A stretch of DNA of 30,890 nt. Source: DASQHW01 sp038209365. GTDB taxonomy: Bacteria; Actinomycetota; Acidimicrobiia; IMCC26256; PALSA-610. Of the stretch, positions 22,642 to 30,400 are shown piece by piece. Each line of letters begins with the position of its first letter. The first letter of the stretch is position 1. The notes beneath the pieces were generated by a model that ran no database searches, was not told the DNA's origin, and was given only the letters and a program-made list of their open reading frames with translations. The stretch spans positions 1-30,890 of the forward strand of contig JBBQXS010000050.1 of NCBI GenBank assembly GCA_038209365.1, in the 5' to 3' direction. The position numbers were made by a program, and so were the translations under genes.

Positions 22642-23322
22642 ATGACGGAGCTAGATAAAGGTTCGGATGGCGACGAGCGACCGAGCGCCGCAGAAGCTGC
22701 CTCGACCGCGGCAGAGCAGACCAAACAAGTCGTGGGGACGGCATCGGAGAGCGCAAAGGAAGTTGCCCAGACCGCGAAAGTGCAGGCCTCGCAGGTGGCT
22801 TCTGAGGTCGCTGACCAGGGAAAGAACCTGCTCTACGAGGCCAAGGATCAACTCTCCAGCCAGGCGCGGGCGCAGACCGATCAGTTCTCTCAAGCGATGC
22901 GCAGGGTCAGCGACCAGGCGAGGGCGTTGGCCGACGGGCGCGCCGATGAGGCGGGCGCGCTCGGTGACTACACCCGTCAGGCAGCCACCAAGCTCTCCGA
23001 TCTCGCGAGCCACGTCGACGAGCGCGGCTTCGAGGGCGTCTTGCGTGATGTCCAGGCTTTCGCGCAGCGTCGGCCCGGCACGTTCCTGCTCGGCGCAGCC
23101 GTGGCTGGATTTGCGATCGGCCGCGTGTTCCGCGGTGCCGCGGCAGCAAACGCGGACCAACCCTCTATGGGGGTGCGCACGAACGCGATTCCATCCCCAG
23201 CCACTGGTAACCGCTATGCCAGTCCGTCGCTTGAGCTACCGCTTGGCGTTCTCGATCCGGGTAAACGAGCAGCCTCCTTTGACCCGACCACCCCGTCGTT
23301 CCCGGAAAGGTCCGGGCCATGA
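22642..23322 (+). CDS. LEA/apolipoprotein-like amphipathic helical protein
   Basis: 226 residues from ATG 22642 with AAGGAGG 5 bases upstream. Residues 15-155 are an Ala/Gln/Glu/Lys-rich run of amphipathic helix (AAEQTKQVVGTASESAKEV, QASQVASEVADQGKNLLYEA), like LEA proteins. Then comes a hydrophobic segment (RRPGTFLLGAAVAGFAIGRV) and a Pro-rich tail. It probably lies on or in the membrane. It overlaps the holin-X gene by ATGA, forming an operon with 23319 and 23738. Such trios in actinobacteria are linked to envelope stress (context only). Its frame is continuous with the upstream DUF2188 gene. Confidence 0.8.
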   Translation: MTELDKGSDGDERPSAAEAASTAAEQTKQVVGTASESAKEVAQTAKVQASQVASEVADQGKNLLYEAKDQLSSQARAQTDQFSQAMRRVSDQARALADGRADEAGALGDYTRQAATKLSDLASHVDERGFEGVLRDVQAFAQRRPGTFLLGAAVAGFAIGRVFRGAAAANADQPSMGVRTNAIPSPATGNRYASPSLELPLGVLDPGKRAASFDPTTPSFPERSGP

Positions 23323-23762
23323 GCGACCTCGTGCGCGGCGAATCCGCATCGGAGCCCAACGATCGCACGGCGCGGGGCGACAGCGACCCGCGCGGCTTAG
23401 CTGAGCTCGTCAAGGAGATGACGAGTGAGTTGAGCGAGCTCTTCCGTAAGGAAATCGAGCTCGCCAAGGTCGAGACTAAGGAGGAAGTCGCAAAGGTCGC
23501 CAAGACCGGCGGCCTGTTCGCGGGCATGGGACTCGCCGCGTGGCTGGCCGTGATCTTCCTCTCGTTCGCGCTGGCGTGGGCGCTGGACGCCTCCCTGCCC
23601 CGATGGCTGGCTTTCCTCCTTGTAGGCCTCGTCTACGCGGCCGCCGCGGGCGCGCTGTTCCTCCAGGGCCGCAAGACGGCCAAGACCATCAATCCCGTTC
23701 CCGAACAGACCGTCGAGACGCTGAAGGAGGACGTGCAGTGGGCCAAAGCGCAGAAGAGCTAA
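23319..23762 (+). CDS. Holin-X/DUF1469 family membrane protein
   Basis: 147 residues. ELVKEMTSELSELFRKEIEL, KVETKEEVAKVAKTG is the charged amphipathic N-terminal helix of the actinobacterial phage-holin-like superfamily (DUF1469). It is followed by two membrane helices: GLFAGMGLAAWLAVIFLSFAL and WLAFLLVGLVYAAAAGALF. The name reflects similarity; these chromosomal proteins are not known to lyse cells. It is coupled by a 4-base overlap to the upstream gene and by 25 bases to the downstream DUF3618 gene. Confidence 0.87.
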   Translation: MSDLVRGESASEPNDRTARGDSDPRGLAELVKEMTSELSELFRKEIELAKVETKEEVAKVAKTGGLFAGMGLAAWLAVIFLSFALAWALDASLPRWLAFLLVGLVYAAAAGALFLQGRKTAKTINPVPEQTVETLKEDVQWAKAQKS

Positions 23763-24355
23763 GGCGCGACATCGAGCGCACACGCGATGATCTCGGCGAG
23801 ACGTTCGACGCGATCGGTAACCGCGTCAGCCCCGGCCAGATCGTGCAGCGGCGCAAAGACGCGGTCCGCAACCGGTTCGAGGGGATGAAAGACGCCGTGA
23901 TGGGCACGCCGTACGGCGCGGTCGATGCGACCCGCGGCGCGGCTCACGATCTCGCCGACCGGGCCGGATCGATGGCCAGCTCGGCGGGGGGCACGATCGG
24001 GGACGCCCCGCAGACGATGCGCCGTCAGACCCAGGGCAACCCGTTGGCGGCGGGCCTGATCGCCTTCGGCGGGGGGTTGCTGTTGGCGGCGCTGCTGCCG
24101 GCATCGGAGCAAGAACAGCAGGTCGCGTCCGCGCTCCAAGAGCACATCGAGCCGCTGAAAGAGCGGGCGATCGAGGCTGGTCAGGAAGTCAAAGGCAACC
24201 TCCAAGAAAGTGTGCACGAGGCGGTCGAGTCCGTGAAGGAGACAGCAACGTCGGCCGCAGACGACGTAAAGGGGCAGGCCGAGTCCGCCACCGCGACGGT
24301 CAAGGAACAGGCGCAATCGGCCGCCCACGAGGTGAAGGAGCAGGCGACGTCGTGA
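23738..24355 (+). CDS. DUF3618 protein with LEA-like C-terminal helices
   Basis: 205 residues from GTG 23738 (AAGGAGG 7 bases upstream), inside the end of the holin-X gene. AEELRRDIERTRDDLGETFD, AIGNRVSPGQIV is the DUF3618 signature. GNPLAAGLIAFGGGLLLAALLPA (about 98-120) is a membrane segment. The tail (140-205) is a KEQAQSAAHEVKEQATS-type helical repeat like the protein at 22642. The operon order LEA-like, holin-X, DUF3618 is common in actinobacteria. Likely a membrane-bound stress protein. It ends 28 bases before the convergent YihY stop. Confidence 0.87.
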   Translation: MGQSAEELRRDIERTRDDLGETFDAIGNRVSPGQIVQRRKDAVRNRFEGMKDAVMGTPYGAVDATRGAAHDLADRAGSMASSAGGTIGDAPQTMRRQTQGNPLAAGLIAFGGGLLLAALLPASEQEQQVASALQEHIEPLKERAIEAGQEVKGNLQESVHEAVESVKETATSAADDVKGQAESATATVKEQAQSAAHEVKEQATS

Positions 24356-24383
24356 GGGCGCGCGCGTTTGTTTGAGTGAACGG

Positions 24384-25370
24384 CTAGGTCTCGCGCGCGG
24401 CCGTCACGTCCTGGTCGCGCGCCTTGGGTTGGTCGCGGGGGGACAGCTGTATCTCTTGTTCGGCTCCGGGGACGCCGGCTTGGAGCTCTCGGCCGCGTTC
24501 GAGTTCGGCGTTGAACTCGGCGCCGAGGAGAAGCGCGAGGTTGGTGAGCCACATCCACACCAAGAAGATGATCACACCGCCCAGCGCGCCGTAGGTCTTG
24601 TTGTATGAGCCGAAGTTCCGCACGTACAGGCCGAACCCGATCGACGCGATGAGCCACAGCACGATCGCGAGAACGGCGCCGGGGCTGAGCCAGCGGAACC
24701 CGGGCAGCCGGACGTTGGGCGCGACGTAGTACAGGATCGCGAACATGGTGAGAACGACGACGAGCAGCACGGGCCACTTCGCGATATCCCAGACGAGCAC
24801 TGCAGTGTCGCCGAGGCCGATCACGTCACCGATCGCGTGTGCAAGTGGGCCGGTGACGACGATCGCCATCGCGACGACCGCGGCCATGAGCACCATGACG
24901 ACGGTGACCGCGATCTGAATCGGCCGAAGTTTCCAGAATCGCCGTCCCTCTGCGACTTCGTAGATCGCGTTGGACGCGCGCATGAACGCGCCGACATAGC
25001 CCGAGGCGGACCAGATGGCACCGAGCAGACCCACGCCAAGGAGGGCACCGGCCCCACCCTTGTCGCGCACGACGCTCGTGATGGGTTGCCGGAACGTGTC
25101 AACCGCCGACTTGGGACCGAGCTTCCCGACGATCTCAAGCAACGAGTCCGTTGTCTTCGGGTACTGCCCGAACAGTCCGACGAGTGCAACGAAGACGAGC
25201 AGCGCAGGAAATAGCGCGAGCACCGCGTAATAGGTCAGCGCCGCCGCCCAGTCCGTGAGGTGGTCGTCGCGAAACTCCCGCACTGTGCGGCGCAACACCG
25301 CGAGCCACTCCCGCCGCGTGAGGCGACTCGGACTACGCGGCTCTGGCTCGCTCACGGCTCGACGGTCCAC
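24384..25370 (-). CDS. YihY/BrkB-family membrane protein (UPF0761)
   Basis: 328 residues from GTG 25370 with AGGAG 6 bases upstream. DDHLTDWAAALTYYAVLALF, PALLVFVALVGLFG is the family signature. At least six membrane helices follow: LLGVGLLGAIWSASGYVGAFM, IAVTVVMVLMAAVVAMAIVV, WPVLLVVVLTMFAILYYVAP, AVLAIVLWLIASIGFGLYV, and YGALGGVIIFLVWMWLTNLA. The LLLGAEFNAELER motif at the end is also typical. The C-tail is acidic and Gln-rich. The family was once annotated as RNase BN in error; the function is an envelope role of unknown type. Confidence 0.92.
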   Translation of the reverse strand: MDRRAVSEPEPRSPSRLTRREWLAVLRRTVREFRDDHLTDWAAALTYYAVLALFPALLVFVALVGLFGQYPKTTDSLLEIVGKLGPKSAVDTFRQPITSVVRDKGGAGALLGVGLLGAIWSASGYVGAFMRASNAIYEVAEGRRFWKLRPIQIAVTVVMVLMAAVVAMAIVVTGPLAHAIGDVIGLGDTAVLVWDIAKWPVLLVVVLTMFAILYYVAPNVRLPGFRWLSPGAVLAIVLWLIASIGFGLYVRNFGSYNKTYGALGGVIIFLVWMWLTNLALLLGAEFNAELERGRELQAGVPGAEQEIQLSPRDQPKARDQDVTAARET

Positions 25371-25474
25371 GGAGGGCTCCTCGACGTTGGCTCAAGCCGT
25401 TATACCCGGCACGGGCGTTCGCCCACTCGGGTCGAACTTGTGCCTACAACCGGAGCGCGAACCGTTTGCGACGA

Positions 25475-25834
25475 CTACGAGAGCAAGAGCGGCACGATCA
25501 ACGCAGTGCGCGCCAGTAGCTCGTGCGCGTCGAGAAGATCGTCCCATGTGAACGGCGGAGCAACTGCCCGAGCTTCGAGCAGCTCGCGCGGTGGGCGCCA
25601 GGCGGTGATCCGAAATCCCCGGGCGAGGAGACGGTCGAGTTGGTCTGGCGGAACCGGCGACGCCGAACGGCGGCCGCAGTCGGTGCACGGATACGCGAGT
25701 GTCACGTCGGCGGGTAGGCGGACGAGCACGCACGCTTCACCGCCAACCACGACATCTCCGCAGTCGTCGCAGCTCACCCAGATCTCATAGCCGGCGCGCA
25801 GATCACGCTCCGGCACATTCCCCCGCGGGACCAT
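25475..25834 (-). CDS. Zinc-ribbon hypothetical protein
   Basis: 119 residues from ATG 25834, with GAGG 6 bases upstream. Two CxxC knuckles, SCDDCGD (Cys22/25) and YPCTDCGRR (Cys49/52), make a four-cysteine zinc-ribbon. DQLDRLLARGFRITAWRPP and FTWDDLLDAHELLA form a helical C-terminal part. This arrangement resembles small regulators or nucleic-acid-binding proteins of actinobacteria; no name is assigned. It is transcribed in the same direction as YihY but 100 bases away. Confidence 0.75.
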   Translation of the reverse strand: MVPRGNVPERDLRAGYEIWVSCDDCGDVVVGGEACVLVRLPADVTLAYPCTDCGRRSASPVPPDQLDRLLARGFRITAWRPPRELLEARAVAPPFTWDDLLDAHELLARTALIVPLLLS

Positions 25835-25934
25835 GCAGCACCTCGCCGTAAGTGCTCGACACTACTGCGGCCGTTCGTATGGCCAGTGTTCACATCGGCC
25901 GCGGATGGCGAAGTCTGACCGGTCGCGGCGCGAA

Positions 25935-25965
25935 CCCGGGCGCCAATGCACGGATTGGGCCCGGG
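25935..25965 (-). terminator. Long hairpin downstream of the PRC-barrel gene
   Basis: CCCGGG and CCAAT pair with ATTGG and CCCGGG around GCACGG, with a one/two-base internal bulge. It lies 23 bases past the stop at 25988. No T-tract, but a stable structure. Confidence 0.5.
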
Positions 25966-25987
25966 ATCGCCTGCCGCGGCGGGAGAC

Positions 25988-26752
25988 CTACCGCTTCTTC
26001 TGTTCAACTTCCCCCTCGGTTTTGATCCGCTCCTTGCGAAGATCGGCGGCGACTTCGCGCTCGTCGGTGACGGTCTCCTTTTCGAGACGCACCCGCTCTT
26101 TGGGAACCGCGCGGGTTTCGACGACCGGCTCTTCCTCGTACAGCGTTTCCTCGTGCGAGCTCTCGCGGATGTCGGGACCGCGCATCGCCTCGTCCCGGTT
26201 CTTATCGGTGATCGGCTCGGTGACCAACCGTGCCCGTTCGCGTTTCACGGGCACCGTGATGTTGACGTGTTCGGTCTCGACATACTTCTTGAGTCGCACT
26301 TGTTGCGCGGGTTGGCGACGGGTTCCCGTCACCAGCTCCTCTTCGGAACGCGTCATCGCATCGTCACCACCGCGGCCTCGTTCGGCGCCCTTTGGCGTGC
26401 CACCTTCGGGCAGTCCGCTCGGCGAGCGACGCTCGCTGTAGGACAGTCCGTAGTGCGAGTACAAGGCCGCCTCTTCGTCTTGGGTCAGCTGACCATCAGG
26501 CTCGGCATGGGGCGCGTCCTTGACGTCGGCCTTCGTGAACGGAACCGAAATACCGTCTTCGGTCCAGCTTGTGTCCTGGATTGGCACAAAGCTCACGTGG
26601 CTGCCGAACAAGCCGGTGGCAACCGCGAACCATTCGGGCTGGCCGGTCCGCTCGTCCATGTATACGTCTGTGATCTTGCCGATGCGGCCGCCGTCAGTAC
26701 CCACGAGTTTCTCACCGATGCATTCACTCACTGTCATCTCTGTCGGAGTCAT
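25988..26752 (-). CDS. PRC-barrel and DUF2382 stress protein
   Basis: 254 residues from ATG 26752, with AGGAAAGGA 6 bases upstream; an earlier in-frame ATG (26815) has no ribosome site. Residues 5-80 are a PRC barrel (CIGEKLVGTDGGRIGKITDV, YMDERTGQPEWFAVATGLFG). A charged linker holds DEEAALYSHYGLSY, as in relatives. Residues 135-240 are DUF2382 (EEELVTGTRRQPAQQVRLKK, VNITVPVKRERARLVTEP, EETLYEEEPVVETRAVPKERV). The combination is frequent in actinobacterial and cyanobacterial stress regions; function unknown. It diverges from the ECF sigma gene. Confidence 0.93.
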   Translation of the reverse strand: MTPTEMTVSECIGEKLVGTDGGRIGKITDVYMDERTGQPEWFAVATGLFGSHVSFVPIQDTSWTEDGISVPFTKADVKDAPHAEPDGQLTQDEEAALYSHYGLSYSERRSPSGLPEGGTPKGAERGRGGDDAMTRSEEELVTGTRRQPAQQVRLKKYVETEHVNITVPVKRERARLVTEPITDKNRDEAMRGPDIRESSHEETLYEEEPVVETRAVPKERVRLEKETVTDEREVAADLRKERIKTEGEVEQKKR

Positions 26753-26930
26753 CGCTGGTCCTTTCCTCTTGACACTGGTGCCGAGATCTGCAACTCGACA
26801 GCTCGCATTCGCCAACGACTACCCGCACACATGCGTGGCCTAACTGCGCGTCTTCCCAAGTCCGCGCGTACGTGTCCTCGTTTTCGGGCGCGCCACTATG
26901 CCCGGACCGGCGCGGGCTACTCCTTAACGA

Positions 26931-26963
26931 AACGCTCGAGTTCGACGACTGTTACACCGAGAG
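26931..26963 (+). promoter_or_regulatory. 33-bp promoter-like motif, copy 1, before the ECF sigma gene
   Basis: AACGCTCGAG, 7 variable bases, ACTGTTACACCGAGAG, ending 21 bases before ATG 26985. With GAAACG (26929-26934) as -35 and GTTACA (26951-26956) as -10 the spacing is 16, which suits an ECF-type promoter and a short leader with GGTGGGG as ribosome site. The same motif occurs at 22121-22153. Autoregulation is inferred, not shown. Confidence 0.5.
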
Positions 26964-26984
26964 TTCGGTGGGGAATTACACGAG

Positions 26985-28136
26985 ATGGTGACCGGCGACG
27001 ACGATTGGGCCGAGGCCGAAGCGGCGGCGCGCCGAGTGATCTCTGCGCGCGTGCGCGGCGTCGCGGAGCGCGACGACCTCGTGCAAGAGACACTCGCACG
27101 TCTACAAGCGGCGCGCGACCGACTGTCGGCAGCCGAGCTCGTGCCCTACGCGATCACGACGGCAAGGAACCTCGTGTTCTCCGAGTACCGGCGCGCCCGA
27201 CGCCGCGACACGCTTTGGAGTGAGGTTCCGACCTCACCGACGCATGAGGAGGATGTAGAGCGTCTTGATGAAGCGCGGGCTTTGCGCGCCGCGCTCGATC
27301 GACTGTCCCCGCCGGACCGTGAGCTGCTCCTCAAACGCGACGCCTATGACGTCCCCGTCGCAGAACTTGCGCGCCGTCACGGCATGAGCGTGGGCGCGAT
27401 GCGAGCGCGGCTCACTCGGTTGCGGGGCCGGCTCCGCCTCGAATACGTGCTCGTGCACCGACGCATCGAGTCGCTTCCTACACCGGACTGCAGGCCCGCT
27501 CTTGAAGCGTTGGCCTCGGGCGACGCCGCCAAAATCGACCGGCGCGCCCGCGAGCATCTCAAGGGATGCGCCGTCTGCGCGACGCTCGAACCGCCGCTCA
27601 GACGGCGGATACGGGGACTCGCCGCACTCGTGGGCGCGGCCGGCGTCGGGCGTCTGCTCGTCCGCCTCCGCGAGCATCCCGTGGCGACAACGGGCGCCAT
27701 CGCTGCGACGTCGTTGGCGACCGTGGCAGCATTCGCGCTCGCACCACAGGGCCATAAGGCCGTAGTAGTTCAGGCGACGCCCGCCTCGACCAGCACGACG
27801 GTTACGACCACCACGACGACGCCCCAAGTCTCTGTCCGTGCGCGGAAATGGCCGACGAGAAGCGGCGTCGCACGCCCAAATGACCCGATCACTGCTCGAC
27901 GACTGCTCGTTACCGCGGTGCCATCCGCCCAGATGCTCCGCAGCCGCGCCGACGACGGTCGTCGAATCACCATCCGACTGAAGGACGGGCCCGTACCTGA
28001 AAACGTCACGGCCGGCAGCCGCATCTCAGTCACGGGCGCGGTCATCGTCGACGAACTGCGCGATGTTGTTGACGGCCTGCCCGACCTAGAGATCCGCGTG
28101 TCATCGCGAGCACTCCGACTCGCCGGTAGCGACTAA
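26985..28136 (+). CDS. ECF sigma factor fused to a zinc-finger membrane anti-sigma
   Basis: 383 residues. Region 2 is RDDLVQETLARLQAARDRL and AITTARNLVFSEYRRARRRD (29-75). Region 4 is LDRLSPPDRELLLKRDAYD, VPVAELARRHGMSVGAMRARL, TRLRGRLRLEY (104-154). A ZAS-type anti-sigma motif follows, REHLKGCAVC (H191-x3-C195-x2-C198). Then come a membrane helix (TTGAIAATSLATVAAFALAP, about 235-254), a Thr-rich stretch (TTVTTTTTTP) and an extracytoplasmic tail of about 100 residues (RRITIRLKDGPVPENVTAGS). Known ECF groups with fused anti-sigma parts exist; this one would be tethered to the membrane and need proteolysis or a conformational change for release. Its last bases overlap the convergent 28133 gene. 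Confidence 0.88.
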   Translation: MVTGDDDWAEAEAAARRVISARVRGVAERDDLVQETLARLQAARDRLSAAELVPYAITTARNLVFSEYRRARRRDTLWSEVPTSPTHEEDVERLDEARALRAALDRLSPPDRELLLKRDAYDVPVAELARRHGMSVGAMRARLTRLRGRLRLEYVLVHRRIESLPTPDCRPALEALASGDAAKIDRRAREHLKGCAVCATLEPPLRRRIRGLAALVGAAGVGRLLVRLREHPVATTGAIAATSLATVAAFALAPQGHKAVVVQATPASTSTTVTTTTTTPQVSVRARKWPTRSGVARPNDPITARRLLVTAVPSAQMLRSRADDGRRITIRLKDGPVPENVTAGSRISVTGAVIVDELRDVVDGLPDLEIRVSSRALRLAGSD

Positions 28137-28345
28137 AGGCCGAGCTTGTCGCCGATTCCACCGAGTTTGTCGCCGAGTCCGATCTTGCCGAGAAGCTCTT
28201 TGGGGTTCACGCCAAACTTCTGGAACATCCCGGCGTGTTCCTCGTGATCGACCCTGTCCGGCAGGTCCTTGGCGGCCTGGTCGGCCTTGTCGTTGTCACC
28301 GCGCTCCCGGAGAAAGTTGACGATGGTGTCCTTGTCAATTTGCAT
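28133..28345 (-). CDS. Conserved 70-residue protein, copy B
   Basis: GAGGAGG lies 7 bases before ATG 28345. MQIDKDTIVNFLRERGDND to GLGDKLGGIGDKLGL, 61 of 70 residues identical to copy A (20508-20720); the changes are mostly conservative (E/D, K/R, E/Q). The stop TAG (28133-28135) overlaps the sigma gene's TAA (28134-28136), so the two convergent genes share CTAA. Function unknown. Confidence 0.85.
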   Translation of the reverse strand: MQIDKDTIVNFLRERGDNDKADQAAKDLPDRVDHEEHAGMFQKFGVNPKELLGKIGLGDKLGGIGDKLGL

Positions 28346-28534
28346 GGCACAGCCTCCTCGCGTTCGGCTATCGCGGGACGGTTCGCGACGGCCATCAGGG
28401 GATTCCCGTTGGAACGGCATGTGAATCGGATCCCGCCTCGCGCACTGCCGAGGCTGAGCTCTCTAGAATGGCGGCCGCAGGCGGCCAAACTCAATGACCC
28501 GTGCGCACTTCCACCGTCGCAGGGAGCGGATTGT

Positions 28535-28735
28535 TCAGACCGCGTCGCCCTTGCGAATCCGGGAGAACTCGCCCTCATCACGGTGGACGAAGACTTCGCC
28601 GCCGCCGCGTGAACGCGTCCACGCTTTTGCGGCCTGCTCTGCCTCAGCTTGAGTGTCGTGGGTCGATACGACGTCGCCGTTTACTTCTTTTGCGTCCCAG
28701 CGATCGCCATTAGGAATTATGTGAACGTCAGGCAT
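28535..28735 (-). CDS. DUF2188 protein
   Basis: 66 residues from ATG 28735. MPDVHIIPNGDRWDAKEVN, GDVVSTHDTQAEAEQAAKAW and GGEVFVHRDEGEFSRIRKGD is a complete DUF2188 domain, with the NGDRW strand, the THDTQAEAEQ helix start and the VHRDEG turn. The frame extends upstream to 28801 but without a ribosome site or family match, so ATG 28735 is chosen although its own ribosome site is weak. A relative is at 22312-22641. Function unknown. Confidence 0.82.
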   Translation of the reverse strand: MPDVHIIPNGDRWDAKEVNGDVVSTHDTQAEAEQAAKAWTRSRGGGEVFVHRDEGEFSRIRKGDAV

Positions 28736-28937
28736 GATGATTGCGTACCCGATCGGACACTCAATAAGCATAAAAGCGCGGGCGCGCGGCCAAGGACGCA
28801 TCCCTGGGTTCTATGGCGCTGCACGCCCTGCGGGGGTGGCGGTGTTAAGGGTTGGTGACGGACCGATCGCTCCTCCATCGAGTCGGCCGTGGGCCGACCC
28901 GGGCATGCGCGCGGCTCATGGCGCGAACACGGGCGCC

Positions 28938-29258
28938 ATGACCCCGGGGGGACGCGGCGCAGTCCGTGGCGCGACCGTCGTAGCCGTGCGCTTCACGCCC
29001 ACTGATCTCGATCTCTACTTCGACGATCGCTGCCGGCAGGGGGCGCACCCCGATCGAGTAGAGACGCTCTACCCAAACAGCGGGTCGGTTCTGGCTGTAG
29101 TCGATGCGCCTGTTCTCGATGAGGACTTGGGCATCGACGATCGCTTGTGGCAGCTCAGCTCCAGAATCGTTATGGACCGGATCGCGGGGCGGACCGAATC
29201 ACATACCGAAGCCCGTGCGGTGAACCGCCGCCACCGCCTGCGCCCACCTCAACCGTAA
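28938..29258 (+). CDS. Hypothetical protein (uncertain)
   Basis: 106 residues from ATG 28938. TPTDLDLYFDDRCRQGAHPD, SGSVLAVVDAPVLDEDLGID and DRLWQLSSRIVMDRI look protein-like; the ends are Arg-rich. No ribosome site is visible and no family is recognised. The opposite strand also has open frames. The remaining sequence from 28736 to 28937 and 29259 to 29341 holds nothing recognisable. Confidence 0.35.
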   Translation: MTPGGRGAVRGATVVAVRFTPTDLDLYFDDRCRQGAHPDRVETLYPNSGSVLAVVDAPVLDEDLGIDDRLWQLSSRIVMDRIAGRTESHTEARAVNRRHRLRPPQP

Positions 29259-29341
29259 CCGACCGCGCGCCCGGCCACGCCTTACCCCACCGACAGCACG
29301 AAAACTTGGTGCGACAGCACCAGAGCGGGCAATACGTGCTG

Positions 29342-30259
29342 TCAAGGGGCGAGCAGCGGGGTGGCGGTGGCGGCCCAGCCTTCTCGTGCGCTCTCGTAAA
29401 TGGGGGCCCATCCGGTCGCTCGTTTGAACCGTTGGTTTCGGACACGAAGCGATCGGGTCAGTGACGTTGATCGGTTCCCGAGTAAGAGCGCGGCCCGACC
29501 TGGAACCCTGAGCCACGGGCGGGCTTCGGCAGCTGACGCCAGGGCGTCTGCATATTGGCGCTTGGTGAGGGGCTCGTCGTCGACGACGTTGTATGTCCCC
29601 GCGGGAGCGTGGAGTGCGGCGACGACGGCGGCTCCTGCGTCATGCACGTGAATCGACGAGACGAAGCTGTCGGGACGACCCATCTGTATACACACGTGCC
29701 GGCGCGCGAGCCCGAAGAACTCTTCACTGTGGGTCGCTCCCGACCCGTAAAACCAGCCGAATCGGAGCACCACCCCACTCTTGGCCTGCTCGCTGAACCG
29801 GTTGGCGTTCGCTTCTGCGACGTGATTCGCGGCTGCTATCGGGTAATGGTCAATCGACGTGCTTTCGTCGATCCACTCCGCTCCACGATCCTGATAGAGC
29901 ATCACGACCGACTCTTGAATGACCCGCCCGACACCAGCGGCGAGTGCTGCGTTCACGACGGCCGTCGATCCCTTGATCCGAACCTCCGCGTTGCGTTTCC
30001 ATGCGCGCTTGCGCATGAACTGCGAGGTACGCGGAAGCGCGGACGCCAGATTGACGACGGCGTCGTGCCCGGCGAATGCCACAGCCAGTGCACGCTCGTC
30101 GAATAGCGACACGATCTCGGGCCTGGCACCCTTGGCAGCGAGTTCCCCAGCCCGTTGAGGGCTGCGCGCCATCGCCGTCACCTCATGCCCGGCAGCCACA
30201 AGCGCCGAGACAGCATGCCGTCCAATCGCTCCCGTTCCACCGGTCACAAAGATGATCAC
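29342..30259 (-). CDS. NAD(P)-dependent epimerase/dehydratase-like protein (extended SDR)
   Basis: 305 residues. MIIFVTGGTGAIGRHAVSAL has the TGGTGxIG nucleotide-binding motif. HDAVVNLASALP is the second conserved strand, NAALAAGVGRVIQESVVMLY the strand before the active site, and VVLRFGWFYGSG the substrate-site strand. The usual YxxxK pair is not evident: the corresponding stretch reads SIDHYPIAAANHVAEAN with no Lys four residues after Tyr. It may act as an NADPH-binding reductase-like protein (NmrA/atypical SDR) rather than an epimerase. It is divergent from 30401-30706. Confidence 0.87.
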   Translation of the reverse strand: MIIFVTGGTGAIGRHAVSALVAAGHEVTAMARSPQRAGELAAKGARPEIVSLFDERALAVAFAGHDAVVNLASALPRTSQFMRKRAWKRNAEVRIKGSTAVVNAALAAGVGRVIQESVVMLYQDRGAEWIDESTSIDHYPIAAANHVAEANANRFSEQAKSGVVLRFGWFYGSGATHSEEFFGLARRHVCIQMGRPDSFVSSIHVHDAGAAVVAALHAPAGTYNVVDDEPLTKRQYADALASAAEARPWLRVPGRAALLLGNRSTSLTRSLRVRNQRFKRATGWAPIYESAREGWAATATPLLAP

Positions 30260-30400
30260 GGGCCGCCTTCTCCTCCCGACACCAACTTCTCACCACAGAG
30301 GATGGCATTGACGCACGCACATCTGCCGATCGGCGCTCGACTGGCGTGCGGGTCATCGGGCAAGCTGTTGTCGAGTTCGATGCGTTCAGCGAGGTCGACG

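Noticed and set aside
23319..23762. Prophage holin and lysis cassette
   Set aside because: DUF1469/holin-X proteins are chromosomal in actinobacteria, and no phage genes surround it.
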